From: Heterostelium album PN500
Lineage: Eukaryota > Evosea > Eumycetozoa > Acytosteliales > Acytosteliaceae
NCBI RefSeq assembly: GCF_000004825.1
Contig: NW_008805103.1
Location: 433,941-497,940 of the forward strand
Length of the DNA: 64,000 nucleotides
Reading direction: 5' to 3'
Position 1 is the first letter of the stretch, and each line of letters starts with the position of its first letter. The position numbers and the translations under genes were made by a program. Positions 34,937 to 47,121 of this stretch are shown here, piece by piece. Below the pieces are notes generated by a model that had not been told where the DNA came from, did not search any database, and was given only the letters and a program-made list of their open reading frames with translations.

Positions 34937-37900
34937 TTATCTTGTTTTATGAATGGATGGAACAACCAATTGATCGGTATAACGGTAGAGATTCTTTGAG
35001 AAGAGTGAAAGGATGTTGGGTTTGTCTGGTCCGGACTCTGCCTGAATCGCCTGTTTGATCGACTCGACCACCTTGTACTTGAGTTGGTCGTGTGGCGCGA
35101 GCTGGTCGGCCATCTGCGGCAGTCTGAGTGGGTCGAACTGCGTAACTCGCTCGTTACGGTTCCAAAAGTGGATTTGGTTCGTCTGGTAGTTGTGCGCTAT
35201 CGGGAGGTCGACAAACAACTCTGAGAGACCGAGCACAGGCTGGCTTGTGCGACTGAAGAATCGGAGTGTCATGAACACGACGTGTGCATCGCGCTTGTGG
35301 ATGAATGGCTCGCGGACGAGATGCGACGACGCTGCCGACAGACAGATGTCGACGATGTAGCGGTGTTGGTGCTGATGCTCCTGGTCGCCACGCAGAATCT
35401 TGAGCAATTCGAGCAACACCACTGGCGGCACCGTCAGCATGCTGACTACGCTTGCAATGGTTTGCTGGCGATACGAGGCGCCATTGATCTTCTTCTTGAA
35501 ATACATCGACAGTGTCTCAAAGTCTGTCTTGGTGAGCACCGACTGAGTCACACCCGGCTTATTAGAGGCATCCAACTCGAACGTCGAGTAATCTCTAACA
35601 TTCAAATGAAACTGTATCGTTTCCGAACTGAATTTCATAGTTAGAGCTTGATGCATTATATCATTAAACTATCATTGACAAAAAAAAAAAAAAACAAGTA
35701 ATAATAATAATAATGTTAGTAATCATCATCATCTTTGTTTAGTTGTTTGTTTTAACATACCTCTACTTTGATTGCAGATCGCAATATATTAAATAAAAAT
35801 GTACAACTCATGAATAATACAATACGTTGGAGTGAAGCTCTAAATTGTCGCATCGGTACTAACCAAGATGATCTGAATCCCTGGTTGTCTAGTGCAACTA
35901 CATTGATACGATGCTCCATTATCAAGTGTATATAGGGAATGGCCATCAATTTCGATCGATGTACCTGTGGATAGAGATTAGCCATAACATTCGTATAGTG
36001 AGCATCTTCAACAATACAATTCTCTGTAGAAACAAATCTAATATCAATTCCATATCTATAATATAATACAATTAATAAACAACATTGTAAAGATAAGGAT
36101 AAACAAAAAAATAATAAAAACTTACACATTTTTATAAATTAATCTAATCTGAGTGGATGATCTTGGTATAACGTAGATCTCTAGTGGTAGGAATTGAGAG
36201 GTACTACTGTTGGGTGTGTAGATGATAGCTTGAATCGAGAATACAATCTCGTTGGAGATGGCTATCGAGTGGAGTAGATTCTCCATATTCATGGATTCAT
36301 TGAGATCCTTCTCAAAGAATGGCAGCAATGGATTAACAAATGGTTGATAATCCAATACTATTTGATTCTGTTTATTTACAACGATTTTAATAGTTGATTT
36401 TGAAAGTGACTTTGTTTGTTTGTTTGATTATAAATAAATATTATTATTAGAACAAATATTACTTTAAGTTTTTTTATAATATAATATTGTTTTGTTAACA
36501 ATTGTACATGTACATACATAATTTAAACATATAAATTCAATTTCCTTTGGTTTAATTGATAGAATTTGGAATGTACTTTGGAACTCTTTGGATATGCGTA
36601 GTTGTTTGACGAGTTGCGATGCCAAATTGATGATTTTATTGATTGCAATTAGATCACTTTTGAAACTTGATAACCAATCTGTTGCCTATATATTTATAAT
36701 ATGTTTAGTTAGTTTGTTGTTTGTTAATTTGTTAGTTTTGTTTATGAATATACTATTATCAAAGTAATATGTAGATAAGATAATTACGGTATCATAAGTG
36801 AATGACCAATTTCCATCGGTTGTGTAGGTGATGTGTTTGTTTGTAATGTTCTTTAACTCTGAAAATGGAGAGAGTTCTGTGAAATCGACACGACAATGGT
36901 TATCGTTGGGGAATGTGATGATCATGTGATCGGCCACTTTGATGAGAGGCTTGGGCAGCAGTGGCTGTGTGAAATTGAATTTGATGTGATCGTCGTTGTT
37001 GATCTGGTAGGAGACACCGCTGTTGGCGGCATTCATGTACTGCACGACACTGGCAATGTTGATCTGAAACTTGGCGATCTCGTACAGACGTTTCACCAAA
37101 CGGTAGATACCCAGTTGAAACTGTTTCGATTGCTGCTGTTGTGCTTGCTCCTGTTGCTGTTGCTGTGACTGCTGTGACTGCTGCTGTTGTTGCTGCTGCT
37201 GCTGTTGCTGTTGCTGTTGCAGCTGCGATACCGATTGTGAAAGTTGTAGTAGATGTTGTTGTGTCTGTTGGTGTTGTGGGTTTTGCTGTTGTTGCTGCTG
37301 CAGCTGCTGGAGTATCTGGTGTAACGGTGAACTATACTCGCAGTCCTTGATCAGTCTGAGTAGCTCTGCATTATCGATTCTCTTTATTTGTGAATCGGAT
37401 GATACAATTGCAGAGTTTAAAGATGGTCTATAATAATAATAATAATAACAATTAGTTAGTAATTAGCTACAATTGTTGTTGTTATTGTTATTCGTTGTAG
37501 GTTATTAACCAGATCACTTACTTTGAATAAATTAAATGAAAAATAGGTAAGAAAGTAGTAGGATGTATAGAGATAACGAGATAGTAGATATCTTTATACT
37601 TTGGGAATCGAATACAAATGTAGTTTTGCTCTGTAAACAGCTGTGAGACGAGAGGTATCTTATAGAAACATTCGAGACGCATAAATAAAGCTGCCTCTTC
37701 AAAGCATGAGAGTAATGAACGTAGTTTGAATGTATTGACAATCGATTTGATCTCTACATAATATGTATTAAGTTTCGCTTCAAATGGTGCTATCAACTCT
37801 GTAAATATTTAAGTACAAAACTAATTAGTAACACTAACAAATAAACTAACATTAATTATTACTATTATTGTTGTTATCAAACTTACCATGATTCTTTGAA

Positions 37901-39873
37901 GATGATAATAAAATATTGAATTTACCAGTTAGTTGGTTCACTGTGATATCAAGATAGTTCGACCCATACAGTTGTACTCTTAGTATTGTGGGTAAAGAGT
38001 CATCTGTAGAAGTAACAATATTGCTTGTTTCATTGGATGATTGTTGTTTCTGTTGATGTTGTGAACTAAATATCATTTTAAAATCATTGATTTGAAAGGA
38101 TTTACAGCTACTACTACTACCACTACTACTTGGTGTGTTGGTATTAGTAGTGCCTGATGTAAGTTGTAATTGCTGTTGTTGTTGTTGTTGATGTTGTTGT
38201 AATTTCAATTTGTTAAGATAATCTTCAAACAATATATTATAAAGATGCTGTACTCTGAAATGAGCATGCAACTCCATTGCTCTCATCAGAATCGTTTCAA
38301 TATTCAACGATGGCTGTTGACATAATAAAAAAAGAAAGGTTATTAGTTTAGTTATTACTTCAACTAGACAATCGATTGTCTATCTATCTTTTTACTTACT
38401 ATTCTTAAAGAACTATCTGATCTTGCGTTCTGTATATTAGGTGTATATGATACATGTAATTTATTACTATCATCGATATATATCTTTATATTCATATGTT
38501 TTTTAACTGTATAAAATAATAGATAGTTAGTTATCAACTGTTTAAAATCTTGATGTGTATAATATAATATTACCATCTAAACTACCAACTGAATTTGCAA
38601 TCTCTTCAGATATCCAAAAGAATATGGTAAGTGACAAATCCTTGCCTTGTACACACTTGATATTACTTCTGAATGCTGTCTTTTTCAATGCATCCATTTG
38701 AGATGATAATGAATCTAGTTGTGCAGATACAACCAATGAATCTAGATTGTTCATAACAAATAGATAATAATAATAATAATAATTAGTAAAGAACAAGATT
38801 GATTTAAAATTCTAATGTTAATATCAAGTAAACATACGTATAATATTATGCAATTCATGTAAAGGTTGTTTGGAATGTGCTAAACGATTCTGTATTCTCT
38901 CGGTGACCTCTTTGACTCTCTCATCTACACGTATCTTTATAGGACCTTTCCCCTCCTTCAGTTGTTGTGAGTATATAAAGAGATTGAACGAGATGAGTAG
39001 CCAACTGTTTGATACACTGGCACCGTCAATCGTCAGGAACGCTTCGTATTCATTCTTCACAGTTAGATAAGCACGTCCATTCTCAACACGAATCGGTTCA
39101 AACTCACTGGGAACATCCGATAAGAACAACTTGTAACATATTATATTGTTGAGCTTGTCGATTGCTCTCGATATCTCTGTATTCGATAGAATAGGTGGTG
39201 GTAATACCATCTACAATACAACATACATAATTTAAAATTATACAAATCAAAACATTAATTAACTAAAAACATATATTTAATAATATTATTATTATTATTA
39301 TTATACATACACCAATATTAACAGGCATTCTCTGATAGGTTCCAGAAGTCATTACATCGACTGCTGTCGGGATGTCATAGATGGGTGCACGCGCATTTAT
39401 GAGATTTTCTTTTGTCAAAATTAGCATATCGGCAGCCTCTCTAAAAAAAGAATCTTCTTTTTCAAGTAATTGTATGATATCCTATTAATTATTATTATTA
39501 CAATAGATAATTAAATTGATATTAATATTGATTTGATTTGAATCGAATTGAATTGAATTGAATTTACATTTGCTTTTGTAAGAGTATCTATATGAGATGA
39601 CCATTTTAATATGACGAGAAGTCGGAGGAATCGCTCTCTTGTCTGATCGAAATAATCTAGGAGTGTACGCTTCTTATCTACATCTTTGAGTGACGGCGAT
39701 ATCTCTGTCAGTCCAATTAAATTATTATATGAATCTTGTACCAATCTATGAATGACCGTTGATAATTTAATTGTTTGTTGTTGTTGTGGTGGTTGTTGTT
39801 GTTGTTGCTGTGAAGTCGATTCAATTGTAGGTGATTGCTGTGATTGTGATTGTGACTGTTGTTGATGATTCAT
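34937..39873 (-). CDS. med14: Mediator complex subunit 14
   Basis: Twelve exons by phase: 39873-39568, 39481-39311, 39210-38838, 38741-38574, 38506-38400, 38313-37887, 37798-37522, 37427-36788, 36685-36518, 36367-36126, 36055-35761 and 35668-34937. They sum to 3906 nt, 1301 aa. The N-terminus after a Gln-rich leader is the conserved MED14 block (KLSTVIHRLVQDSYNNLIGL, then RERFLRLLVILKWSS). In exons 2-3 follow AADMLILTKENLINARAP, the DVMTSGTYQRMP motif and NGRAYLTVKNEYEAFLTI, all typical of MED14/Rgr1. MED14 is the backbone that links Mediator head, middle and tail in RNA polymerase II transcription. Poly-Gln runs near residues 10-35 and in exon 8 are lineage-typical. The last exon is the best-preserved C-terminal domain and is unusually GC-rich in codon use. 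Confidence 0.92.
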
Positions 39874-40758
39874 GTTTGTTTTTTTTGCAAAAACAAATAA
39901 TAATGGAATTCCAAAAGAGAATATGTAGAATTATTTGTTTATTTCTGTTTTGTTTCTACACCTAACTACAGACTACATAAATAACAAACTAACCTAACAA
40001 AGTCTACTAAAGTAATTTATTTTAAACTTGGATAACACCTTTTTTTTTTGTTTTTATATGATACTTTGAAATGATTGTTTTTGAACAACCAATTCTGTGT
40101 TTATTTTTGATTACAAAATTTTTCAAACCGTTAATTTTTGTGTTTTAGCAAAAAAAAAAACCCTCCTTTTAATAAAAAAAAAAAAAAATTGCAAAGTCCT
40201 TGATCAGGTTTTGTAAATATATATTGTCCGATTAATTAATTAATCATATTGTCTTGTTTATATATATCTATGAAATGATTGATTTATTGTTTATTGGTTT
40301 AAAATGGTATTTGTTCAAAGTTTATTTTAACTAGTTAATAAAATAATTTTTGGTAGTGTTCTTTCAACATTTATTCATTTTTAAGATATCTTTTGAAATG
40401 CATACATTATAATAAATCAAAAAATATAATAAAACAATTGTATTTGCATTTTAATTAATGTTTTAAATATATTGTATAAATGAATAAAAAAAAGGAAAGA
40501 AAAAATGATTATTGTTGTAAAATATGTTTTATTTAGAAATTTTGTATAAAAAAGAATAATAACATTAAATCTAGATTAAAAAAAAAAAAATAATTAGTAA
40601 TGAAAAAAAAAAAAAAAAAAAAGTTAAGTAGTAATAAAAAAGATATTTGAGTTAAGTAAGATTCTTTGTATATGGGTGGTGTTGAAAAACACCTTTTGAG
40701 TGTATAATTTGATTATATGTTCACTCAACATCAAGGTTAACTATAAGAATTAACGACT
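39874..40758. other. Intergenic: med14 promoter and histone H3 3' flank
   Basis: AT-rich, with long A runs at 40150-40190 and 40580-40622. No histone-type 3' stem-loop was found just after the H3 stop; AATAAA-like motifs are present instead, consistent with polyadenylated histone mRNA. No gene is seen. Confidence 0.5.
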
Positions 40759-41166
40759 TTAAGCACGTTCACCACGGATACGCTTGGCCAATTGGACGTC
40801 TTTGACCATGATAGTTACTCTCTTGGCGTGGATAGCACAGAGATTGGTATCTTCAAAGAGACCGACCAAGTAGGCTTCAGAGGCTTCTTGGAGGGCATGG
40901 ATGGCAGCAGCTTGGAAACGAAGATCGGTCTTGAACTCTTGGGCGATCTCACGAACCAAACGTTGGAATGGAAGCTTCTTGATGAGCAACTCTGAGGTCT
41001 TTTGGTAACGACGGATCTCACGAAGAGCGACGGTACCTGGCTTGAAACGATGGGTCTTCTTCAAACCAGAAGTTGATGGGTACTTGGAGGCAGACTTGTT
41101 GGCGAGATGCTTTCTTGGGACCTTGGCACCAGTTGATTTACGAGCGGTTTGTTTAGTACGAGCCAT
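40759..41166 (-). CDS. Histone H3, divergent dictyostelid type
   Basis: Single exon, 135 aa with Met. The tail [14 protein letters not shown] is conserved at K4, K9, S10 and K14. The region after K27 is divergent and one residue short (ASKYPSTSG), so the S28 phosphorylation site is missing. The fold helices ([51 protein letters not shown]) are standard. At the position equivalent to human H3 residue 90 it has His, where H3.3 has Gly and H3.1 has Met; positions 87 and 89 are H3.3-like (Ala, Ile). It packages DNA in nucleosomes. Codon use is strongly biased to C/G-ending codons, as expected for high expression. The 5' flank (41167-41500) presumably holds an S-phase promoter. Confidence 0.97.
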   Translation of the reverse strand: MARTKQTARKSTGAKVPRKHLANKSASKYPSTSGLKKTHRFKPGTVALREIRRYQKTSELLIKKLPFQRLVREIAQEFKTDLRFQAAAIHALQEASEAYLVGLFEDTNLCAIHAKRVTIMVKDVQLAKRIRGERA

Positions 41167-41958
41167 TGCTAATTGATTTAGTTAAGTTGTTTGGGAATTA
41201 AGAATTGAAAAACTGGAGAGTTTAAAAATTGTTGTTGCTTAAAGTTGATGATTGTTGCTTTTAGTGTGAATATACACTGTTGTTTGTTTTGAGAGATGAT
41301 TGTTTGTTGTTTGAATGAAAAATAAAAATTCAATTGATCACTATTTAAAGACCAAGGTGGAAGTGAATGAACATCAAAAAAAAATAAAAATTTTATTGAA
41401 AAAATTGTTGGCGCCAGAATAATCGATTCCAAAAATCCGGTTGAGTAAACCCTTTTCATAATAATCAAAATAAAAAAGCGCAATTTCCAAATTGTTTTTT
41501 GTAACTGTCATTTTTTTTTTAAAGCACACTTTTCAAATTTTTAAATATTTTAAAAACTATCACCTTTATATTTCTAACAACTAAATTCCTAGAAAAATAT
41601 CTTAATCAATCAATCAGCCAAACGACACAAACAATTTAATTTTTATAGTATGATTCTAGAATTATCTCATTTTTAAGAAACAAAAAAAAATTCATATGAA
41701 AGTTGAGAGTTTGTTGAATATCTCCAAAAACAAAGATTTACAATTATTACGATTGATTAAGTAATTTGTGTAAAGTCATTATTATTCATTAAGAAAATGA
41801 ATGATTGTTAAATTTAATAATATAATAGATTTAAATTTATTTAAATAAAGATTAAATTTTCAAAGTTATAGTATCGAAAAATGATTGATTGATTGATTGA
41901 TTGATTGTTAGATTGATTTTTGTATTAATATTGCTATTATTATTATACACTAATTAAA
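41167..41958. other. Intergenic: H3 promoter and nek2 3' flank
   Basis: AT-rich, with a (GATT)n microsatellite at about 41882-41906. The minus-strand open stretch near 41178-41483 is Phe/Leu-rich low complexity and is not called. No RNA gene is seen. Confidence 0.5.
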
Positions 41959-43511
41959 CTACTTAAAGTTAATTGGTGTTGTGTATGTTCTCTTTAGTTG
42001 AGTGAATTGTGTTTGTTGTGTGTGTTGAGTTGTTGGTAACTGTGAATGTTGTTTAGTTAGCATAGTTGGTTGAGTGTTATTGTTGTATGCAATATTCATT
42101 CTATTTTGATTGTTTTCTTTATCTTGTTGTTGTAATAATATTTGTTGTTGTTGTAATATTACATTATTTACACCAGTACCATTCATCTGTTGTTCCTTTG
42201 CCATTAGAATCTGTTCTTTTGCCAAGATTTCTTGTTCCTTAGCGGCAACAGCTTTTTCACGTTCGATCAACAACTTTTCTTTATTCTTTAGATCCTCTTC
42301 CATTGACTTTAAATTTTGATAACTAAATTGATATGTGTCAGTCAGTTTCTTAAAACTTTATCCATTATACATATACATATATTATATATAAATAACTATT
42401 TATAAATACATACTATTGATTTAACTTTCTTTCTTTTAATCTAAAAGCAATTGGTGGGAATGAGAACAACTCTTCTACAGTTGGACGTTTGGTCATCTGT
42501 GATTATTAAAAAATAAAAATGAATTGTTTTGTTATATTAATAAAATTGGAATTGGTTTGAAAAGATAGATTAAATTATATATTTAGCTACTTACGTTAAC
42601 ATTCAACATTGTTGAAATGACTTGTGCTAGTTCGGTTGAGTAGTGGTCGGAGATTGGGATGTAACGACCGTCACGGATCTTCTCATAGAGTTGATTGTGA
42701 GTGGTGGCGTCGTAAAAGGGTGGACGGTGGGTGGCCATCTCGTAGACGAGACATCCAACTGACCAGACGTCGGACTTGTCGTTGTATTTACCAGTGATCT
42801 GCTCCGGACTCATATAGTGTGGAGTACCGACAAAAGTGTGGGCGTGCATCGAGTTGGTGAGGATCTTGGCAAGACCAAAGTCACCGAGCTTTACATTTCT
42901 ACTCTCGTCCAGGAATAAATTGCCTGGCTTAATGTCACGATGAAGGATGACACCGTCTTTTCTATTGTGAATTTCGTGGAGTGCAGATAAAATTTGGACC
43001 AAAGTTCTCCAAATTACTTCTTCCTCAATGAAAATACTGAAATGATTATTATTATTTAATAAAAGTTAATTAATTGTCGATTTAAATTTATGTAATATTT
43101 TATAGTAGACAGTAGTACATACCGATCACTTTTGCATTTGGAAATCAATTGTGAAAGATCACCACCTGTACAGTATTCCATGATAATGTAAATCTTGGTG
43201 GAGTGTTTATCAATGATTCTGTCGTAGTATCTTACAATGTTTGGATGTCTCAACTTTTGGAGAATATTGACTTCGTTAACCAATAATTGCTTTTCTTTCT
43301 CTTTCATCTCACCATAGCAAATCTCTTTCCAAACCATAATCTATAAAAGATAAAAAGAAAAAAAGAAATGTAAAAGAATGAATTAATTATTGAAATTTAA
43401 AAATAGTCAATAATTTACTATACATACTCTACCATCTTCCTTTCTTCTAATTTTTGATACTGATCCGAATGATCCTTGACCAAGATGTCCTAACACTTCA
43501 TATGCGTCCAT
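41959..43511 (-). CDS. nek2: NIMA-related kinase Nek2
   Basis: Five exons: 43511-43428, 43340-43123, 43036-42595, 42496-42414 and 42322-41959, giving 396 aa. An N-terminal Ser/Thr kinase starts at residue 4 with GQGSFGSVSKIRR. It has WKEI (the VAIK-type Lys), EVNILQKLRHPNIVRYYDRI, HRDIKPGNLFLD, DFGLAK, and a GTPHYMSPEQ activation segment. The kinase closely follows vertebrate NEK2 in order and spacing. After the kinase lies a coiled coil (EEDLKNKEKLLIEREKAVAAKEQ) and a Gln/Thr-rich tail, as in Nek2. Family role: centrosome cohesion and mitotic entry at the centrosome. Tail length is similar to D. discoideum Nek2 (about 400 aa). The start ATG sits at the first Met, directly before the kinase fold. 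Confidence 0.93.
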
Positions 43512-44295
43512 TTTCAAATGTAAATACTAATACTATTTATTATTATTATGATAAAAACACAAAACACAAAACACAAAACACAAAAACAATACAAAATAAA
43601 TAACAAATAACAAAAAAACAAAAGATATTAATTAATATTAATAGTATAGAATATTAAAATATGATTTTAATCATCAAGCTTTTGCACTCAGTATGTAAGA
43701 AAAAAAAAATTTTTGTAACAAATAGGAGGGATTCTTTAACGGACATATTAAATTTGAAAATTTGAATTTTTCAAAAACACAATTTTTTTTTTTGTTTTTA
43801 AAAAAGTAAAAGATATTATTGATTTAAGGTTGTTATATATTATTAATTTGCAATAAATAGAACTAGTACTGGTTGATTATCATATGATTACAACCAACAT
43901 TGTCTTTCTTTACTTATCAAATTTATCAGCATTATTGTTATTATTGTTACGAAAATAAAAATAAAAATAAACAAATAAAATAAAAAAATATCACAAACAA
44001 TGAATTTTATTTCAATTTAATATAGTATTCTGATCAGTCTATTTCTTTAGTTTTATCTCTCTCATTTTTGCACATTGTTAATAAAAACAAAACAATTTTC
44101 ACGGTCATCCTTCTTTGTAACGTTTTAAAATGTGAAATTAATTTTTAAAAATTAAATTTTATTTTTTCAATTATGCGCTTCTGACACGACCTTACCCCGC
44201 TGTGTGGCTGAGTGTGCGAGTTGGAGTATGCTGTGTTGGAACGAAGCTTAACTAAAGGCGAGTCTCTTGATTACCACACACAGAAAGAGGATACA
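43512..44295. promoter_or_regulatory. Divergent promoter region between nek2 and rpl35a
   Basis: 784 bp separate two divergent genes. It is mostly AT-rich, with an (AACAC/AAAAC) repeat at about 43557-43585. The 120 bp before the rpl35a start (44175-44290) are strikingly less AT-rich, as expected for the promoter/5' leader of a highly expressed gene. A tRNA-like A box string (GTGGCTGAGTG) occurs here but has no B box. Confidence 0.5.
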
Positions 44296-44785
44296 ATGTC
44301 AACCAAGTATGTCATTATCTATCTATCTATCTATTCATTATCTATCATACTAGTTATCATCGTATTTAGGGATAGAGAGTGAAAGATGAATGATAGTTTA
44401 AAGAGAGAGAAAATAGAGAGGAAAGAGAAAGATACTAACGCGCTCTATTTTCACCTACCTATTATGATTATCTAGATTACATTCAACAGGAGTCGTTTTG
44501 GGATACAGAAGATCAAAGGCCACCCAATACCCAAACATTTCTTTGGTCAAGATTGAAGGTGTTGCCACCCGTGAAGACTCAACTTTCTACATTGGAAAGC
44601 GTGTTTGTCTCGCTCGTCGTGTCAAGAAGTCCCCAAAGAACCCATCAGGACACAAGCTCATCTGGGGTAAGATCTCCAAGTCACACGGTAGCTCTGGTGT
44701 CGTCCAAGCTCGTTTCCCAAGAAACTTGCCACCAAAGGCTATGGGTGCCAAGGTTAGAGTTATGTTGTTCCCATCTGCCATCTAA
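44296..44785 (+). CDS. rpl35a: Ribosomal protein eL33 (L35a)
   Basis: Two exons, 44296-44306 and 44476-44785, encode 106 aa. The first exon has only M-S-T and two bases. I chose the acceptor at 44475 (ATCTAG) over the stronger-looking ACAG at about 44490 because only it keeps the L35a frame (KLHSTGVVLGYRR). Family landmarks: LVKIEGVATREDSTFYIGKR, KLIWGKISKSHGSSGVVQARF and LPPKAMGAKVRVMLFPS. It is a structural protein of the 60S subunit. The tiny first exon is typical of ribosomal protein genes. The intron (169 bp) contains a long purine-rich tract. Confidence 0.95.
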
Positions 44786-45086
44786 ATCAATTATTTGGTA
44801 GAAAAATGATAAAATAAACCTGTTGTCGCGAGTTCCTCTAAATTAAAACTAAACTCTCTCAATCAATCAATTCTCTATTACTCTTTCCACTTCCTTCCTC
44901 TATTCTCACAACACAACAACAATACTTTTTCAAAAGTTATAAGATATAGGTTGCTACACTACAGAAAAAAAAAACGCAGGAAATTGAAGTAAATATATGA
45001 TAATTGCATAATAGTTCAGTTAGTTGTTTAAATTACATTATTTATTTACATATTGATAGTAGTTAGTTATTGATACTGTTATTAAA
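44786..45086. other. Convergent 3' spacer
   Basis: 3' flanks of rpl35a and of the RPEL gene. AATAAA lies about 28 bp after the rpl35a stop. No gene is seen. Confidence 0.5.
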
Positions 45087-46487
45087 TTATGGATTGTTTC
45101 TTATACTATCTTTGTTGATTGACATCATCTCTTCGTCGTCTTCGTCTTCATATTCGTCGTACTCATATTCCAAATCTGGATTGTCTTTGATTGTAAATTG
45201 ATTATCACCATAATCATCATTTTCGTCATCCGATTCTATTTCTTCACTATATTCTTCATAGTATTCTTCTTCATTATTGTTATTATTATTATTATCTATT
45301 TCTGCGCATTGTTGTTGTTGTTGAGAATCATCTTTAGACTTTAAAAGTATTCTATTTGAGACAAGTTTATCTTTAGTTGGTCTATTACTGAAATGATTGT
45401 TTAGTACATTCTTTTTGCTATTACTACTACTACTATTATTATTATTACAATTGTCATCGTCATTATCATTGTTGTTGTCGTGTTGATTCTCCTCTTTATC
45501 TTCAAATAGAATATGATTACCCAACAGCTTATCTTTGGTCGGTCTACTCTCCACCTTTGAATTCAACAAATGTTTAGTTTGATTAAACTTTAATATATTC
45601 CTTTTGTTTTGAATAGATGGTGATGATTCATTATCTAAAATAGCGTATAAATTTAATTAGTATCTAATATTAGATAATCTAACATAAACATATCAACTTG
45701 TTGTTACCTTTTAATATATTACGATTGGTTAGATCATCTGGTGTCGGTCTATTGATTAGTTTACGATCGAGTCTACTGTTTGAATGTTGTTGTTGTTGCT
45801 GTTGTCTGTCGGGATCCTCTTGGTTCTTGATGATCTTGCTGTCTACGAGGTGGTAGTGCGTCGGACGGTTGTCTAGCTTCTGATTGAGTTGTGTCGCGGT
45901 CTGTTGGAATTGAAGTTGCTTCTTCTTTGATTGCAACGCCGGTGCGACATCGGTCTGCGCTTGATATACGATATTGGTGTCGATCAACTGGTTGATATCC
46001 GGTCGGTTGTACAGCTTTGCATCCAGCTGGTGTGTGGTTCGTTTGAATCTTATCTTGCTTTGTCTATCATGAAACGACGGAGACACTGCCAAACTTGCTA
46101 AACATATAGTATAAAAAAAAAATAAATAATTTATTATTATTATTAATAAAATATTCTTGTTGTTATCGTTGTTGTTGTTGTTATTGGCTTGACTTTTAAC
46201 ACACTCACACAATGAATAAACAATGCATTGAAACACTCTCTCACATACACACCTGCGCATAAATAACAACAGACATAAACACACTTCTTACATCTTTCCT
46301 TTCCACTACTTCCTATACGCATCTTTCACTACCGCATCTTTCTTTCACTACTCTTCCCTTCCTTCAATTATCTTTCTATTAATTTACACTTTAATATTCC
46401 ACGATCCAGTAATTCATTGGGGGTGTCTCTATTATCTAATTTCAATTCAATGGTATCACATACTTTATTGAATTGTTCTTCATTCAT
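45087..46487 (-). CDS. Protein with six RPEL-like actin-binding repeats
   Basis: Three exons joined in phase 1, 46487-46388, 46097-45708 and 45634-45087, give 345 aa. Six copies of the RPEL pattern (K-x2-x-R-P-x4-L-x4-I-L) are seen: KLDNRDTPNELLDRGIL, KLYNRPDINQLIDTNIV, KLDNRPTHYHLVDSKII, KLINRPTPDDLTNRNIL, KVESRPTKDKLLGNHIL and HFSNRPTKDKLVSNRIL. Five have the exact R-P; the first has R-D. RPEL motifs bind monomeric G-actin (as in MRTF and phactr proteins), so this is probably a G-actin sensor or buffer. No catalytic or DNA-binding domain is visible. The C-terminus is acidic (EEEYYEEYSEEIESDDE). The first intron is about 290 bp, long for this genome. Confidence 0.8.
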
Positions 46488-47121
46488 TTTTTTATTAATA
46501 ATAATAATACATATAGATAGACAATTTAATAAATATGTTCAAATTTAAAGGATTGATGATGTTGTCGCAAGTGATTTGATTTAAATCTCCCTCCATTTTT
46601 TTTTATTTTATTTTTTTTTTTAATTTTTCTTTATTGTAATTTTATGATTTTTCCAACCATTTAGTTTTTGTCCAACTTTGACCAATCAGTCTGGAGTTCA
46701 TGATTGTGTAGAATTGTGAGGTTTTAGGAAGAAATTTAAATTCTAGAGTTGAAAAGTTGTCATGATCTTTAATTAATATTAATAATAATAATGGATCATC
46801 ACTCAAACAGCGAATGCCGACATAAACGTGGTTAGTATACTTTTGGTGAAAAAACATACACTAAAACACATTTAAATAAAAATTGTCCACCACTCTTGTG
46901 ATATTTGCAATGAATGAAATATTGATCAAAAGTATTTAAAAATAATCAATAAATCTATTCAAATCATATAACTTCCCACCTAATTTTTCATTTCATTTAA
47001 ACACTGAATAATTACTTTAACTAATTATTCGTAATATATATTTTTGTATCTATCTTCTACTAAAAAAAAACAAAAAAAAACAAAATAAAATAAAATAAAA
47101 TTAAATAAACTAAATAAAACT
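46488..47121. other. Divergent spacer with a doubtful short frame
   Basis: Promoters of the RPEL gene (left, minus) and of the small secreted protein (right, plus). A 71-codon minus-strand frame at 46857-46642 (MFFHQKYTNHVYVG..., KDHDNFSTLEFKFL, SWTKTKWLEKS) has mixed composition and could be a small gene or a relic. No family is recognised and no second exon was found, so I leave it here instead of calling it. Confidence 0.4.

Noticed and set aside
41882-41906. (GATT)n repeat as a regulatory element
   Set aside because: Ordinary tetranucleotide microsatellite, also seen near 19790 and 30660.
43557-43585. AACAC/AAAAC tandem repeat as telomere-like or CRISPR-like array
   Set aside because: Simple microsatellite of a few units; no spacers and not a telomere motif.
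44175-44290. Possible tRNA in the less AT-rich block (A-box-like GTGGCTGAGTG)
   Set aside because: No B box (GGTTCGANTCC-like) and no cloverleaf; better explained as the promoter/leader of rpl35a.
46642-46857. 71-codon minus-strand frame
   Set aside because: No family match, no second exon, lies in a divergent spacer; kept only as a note.
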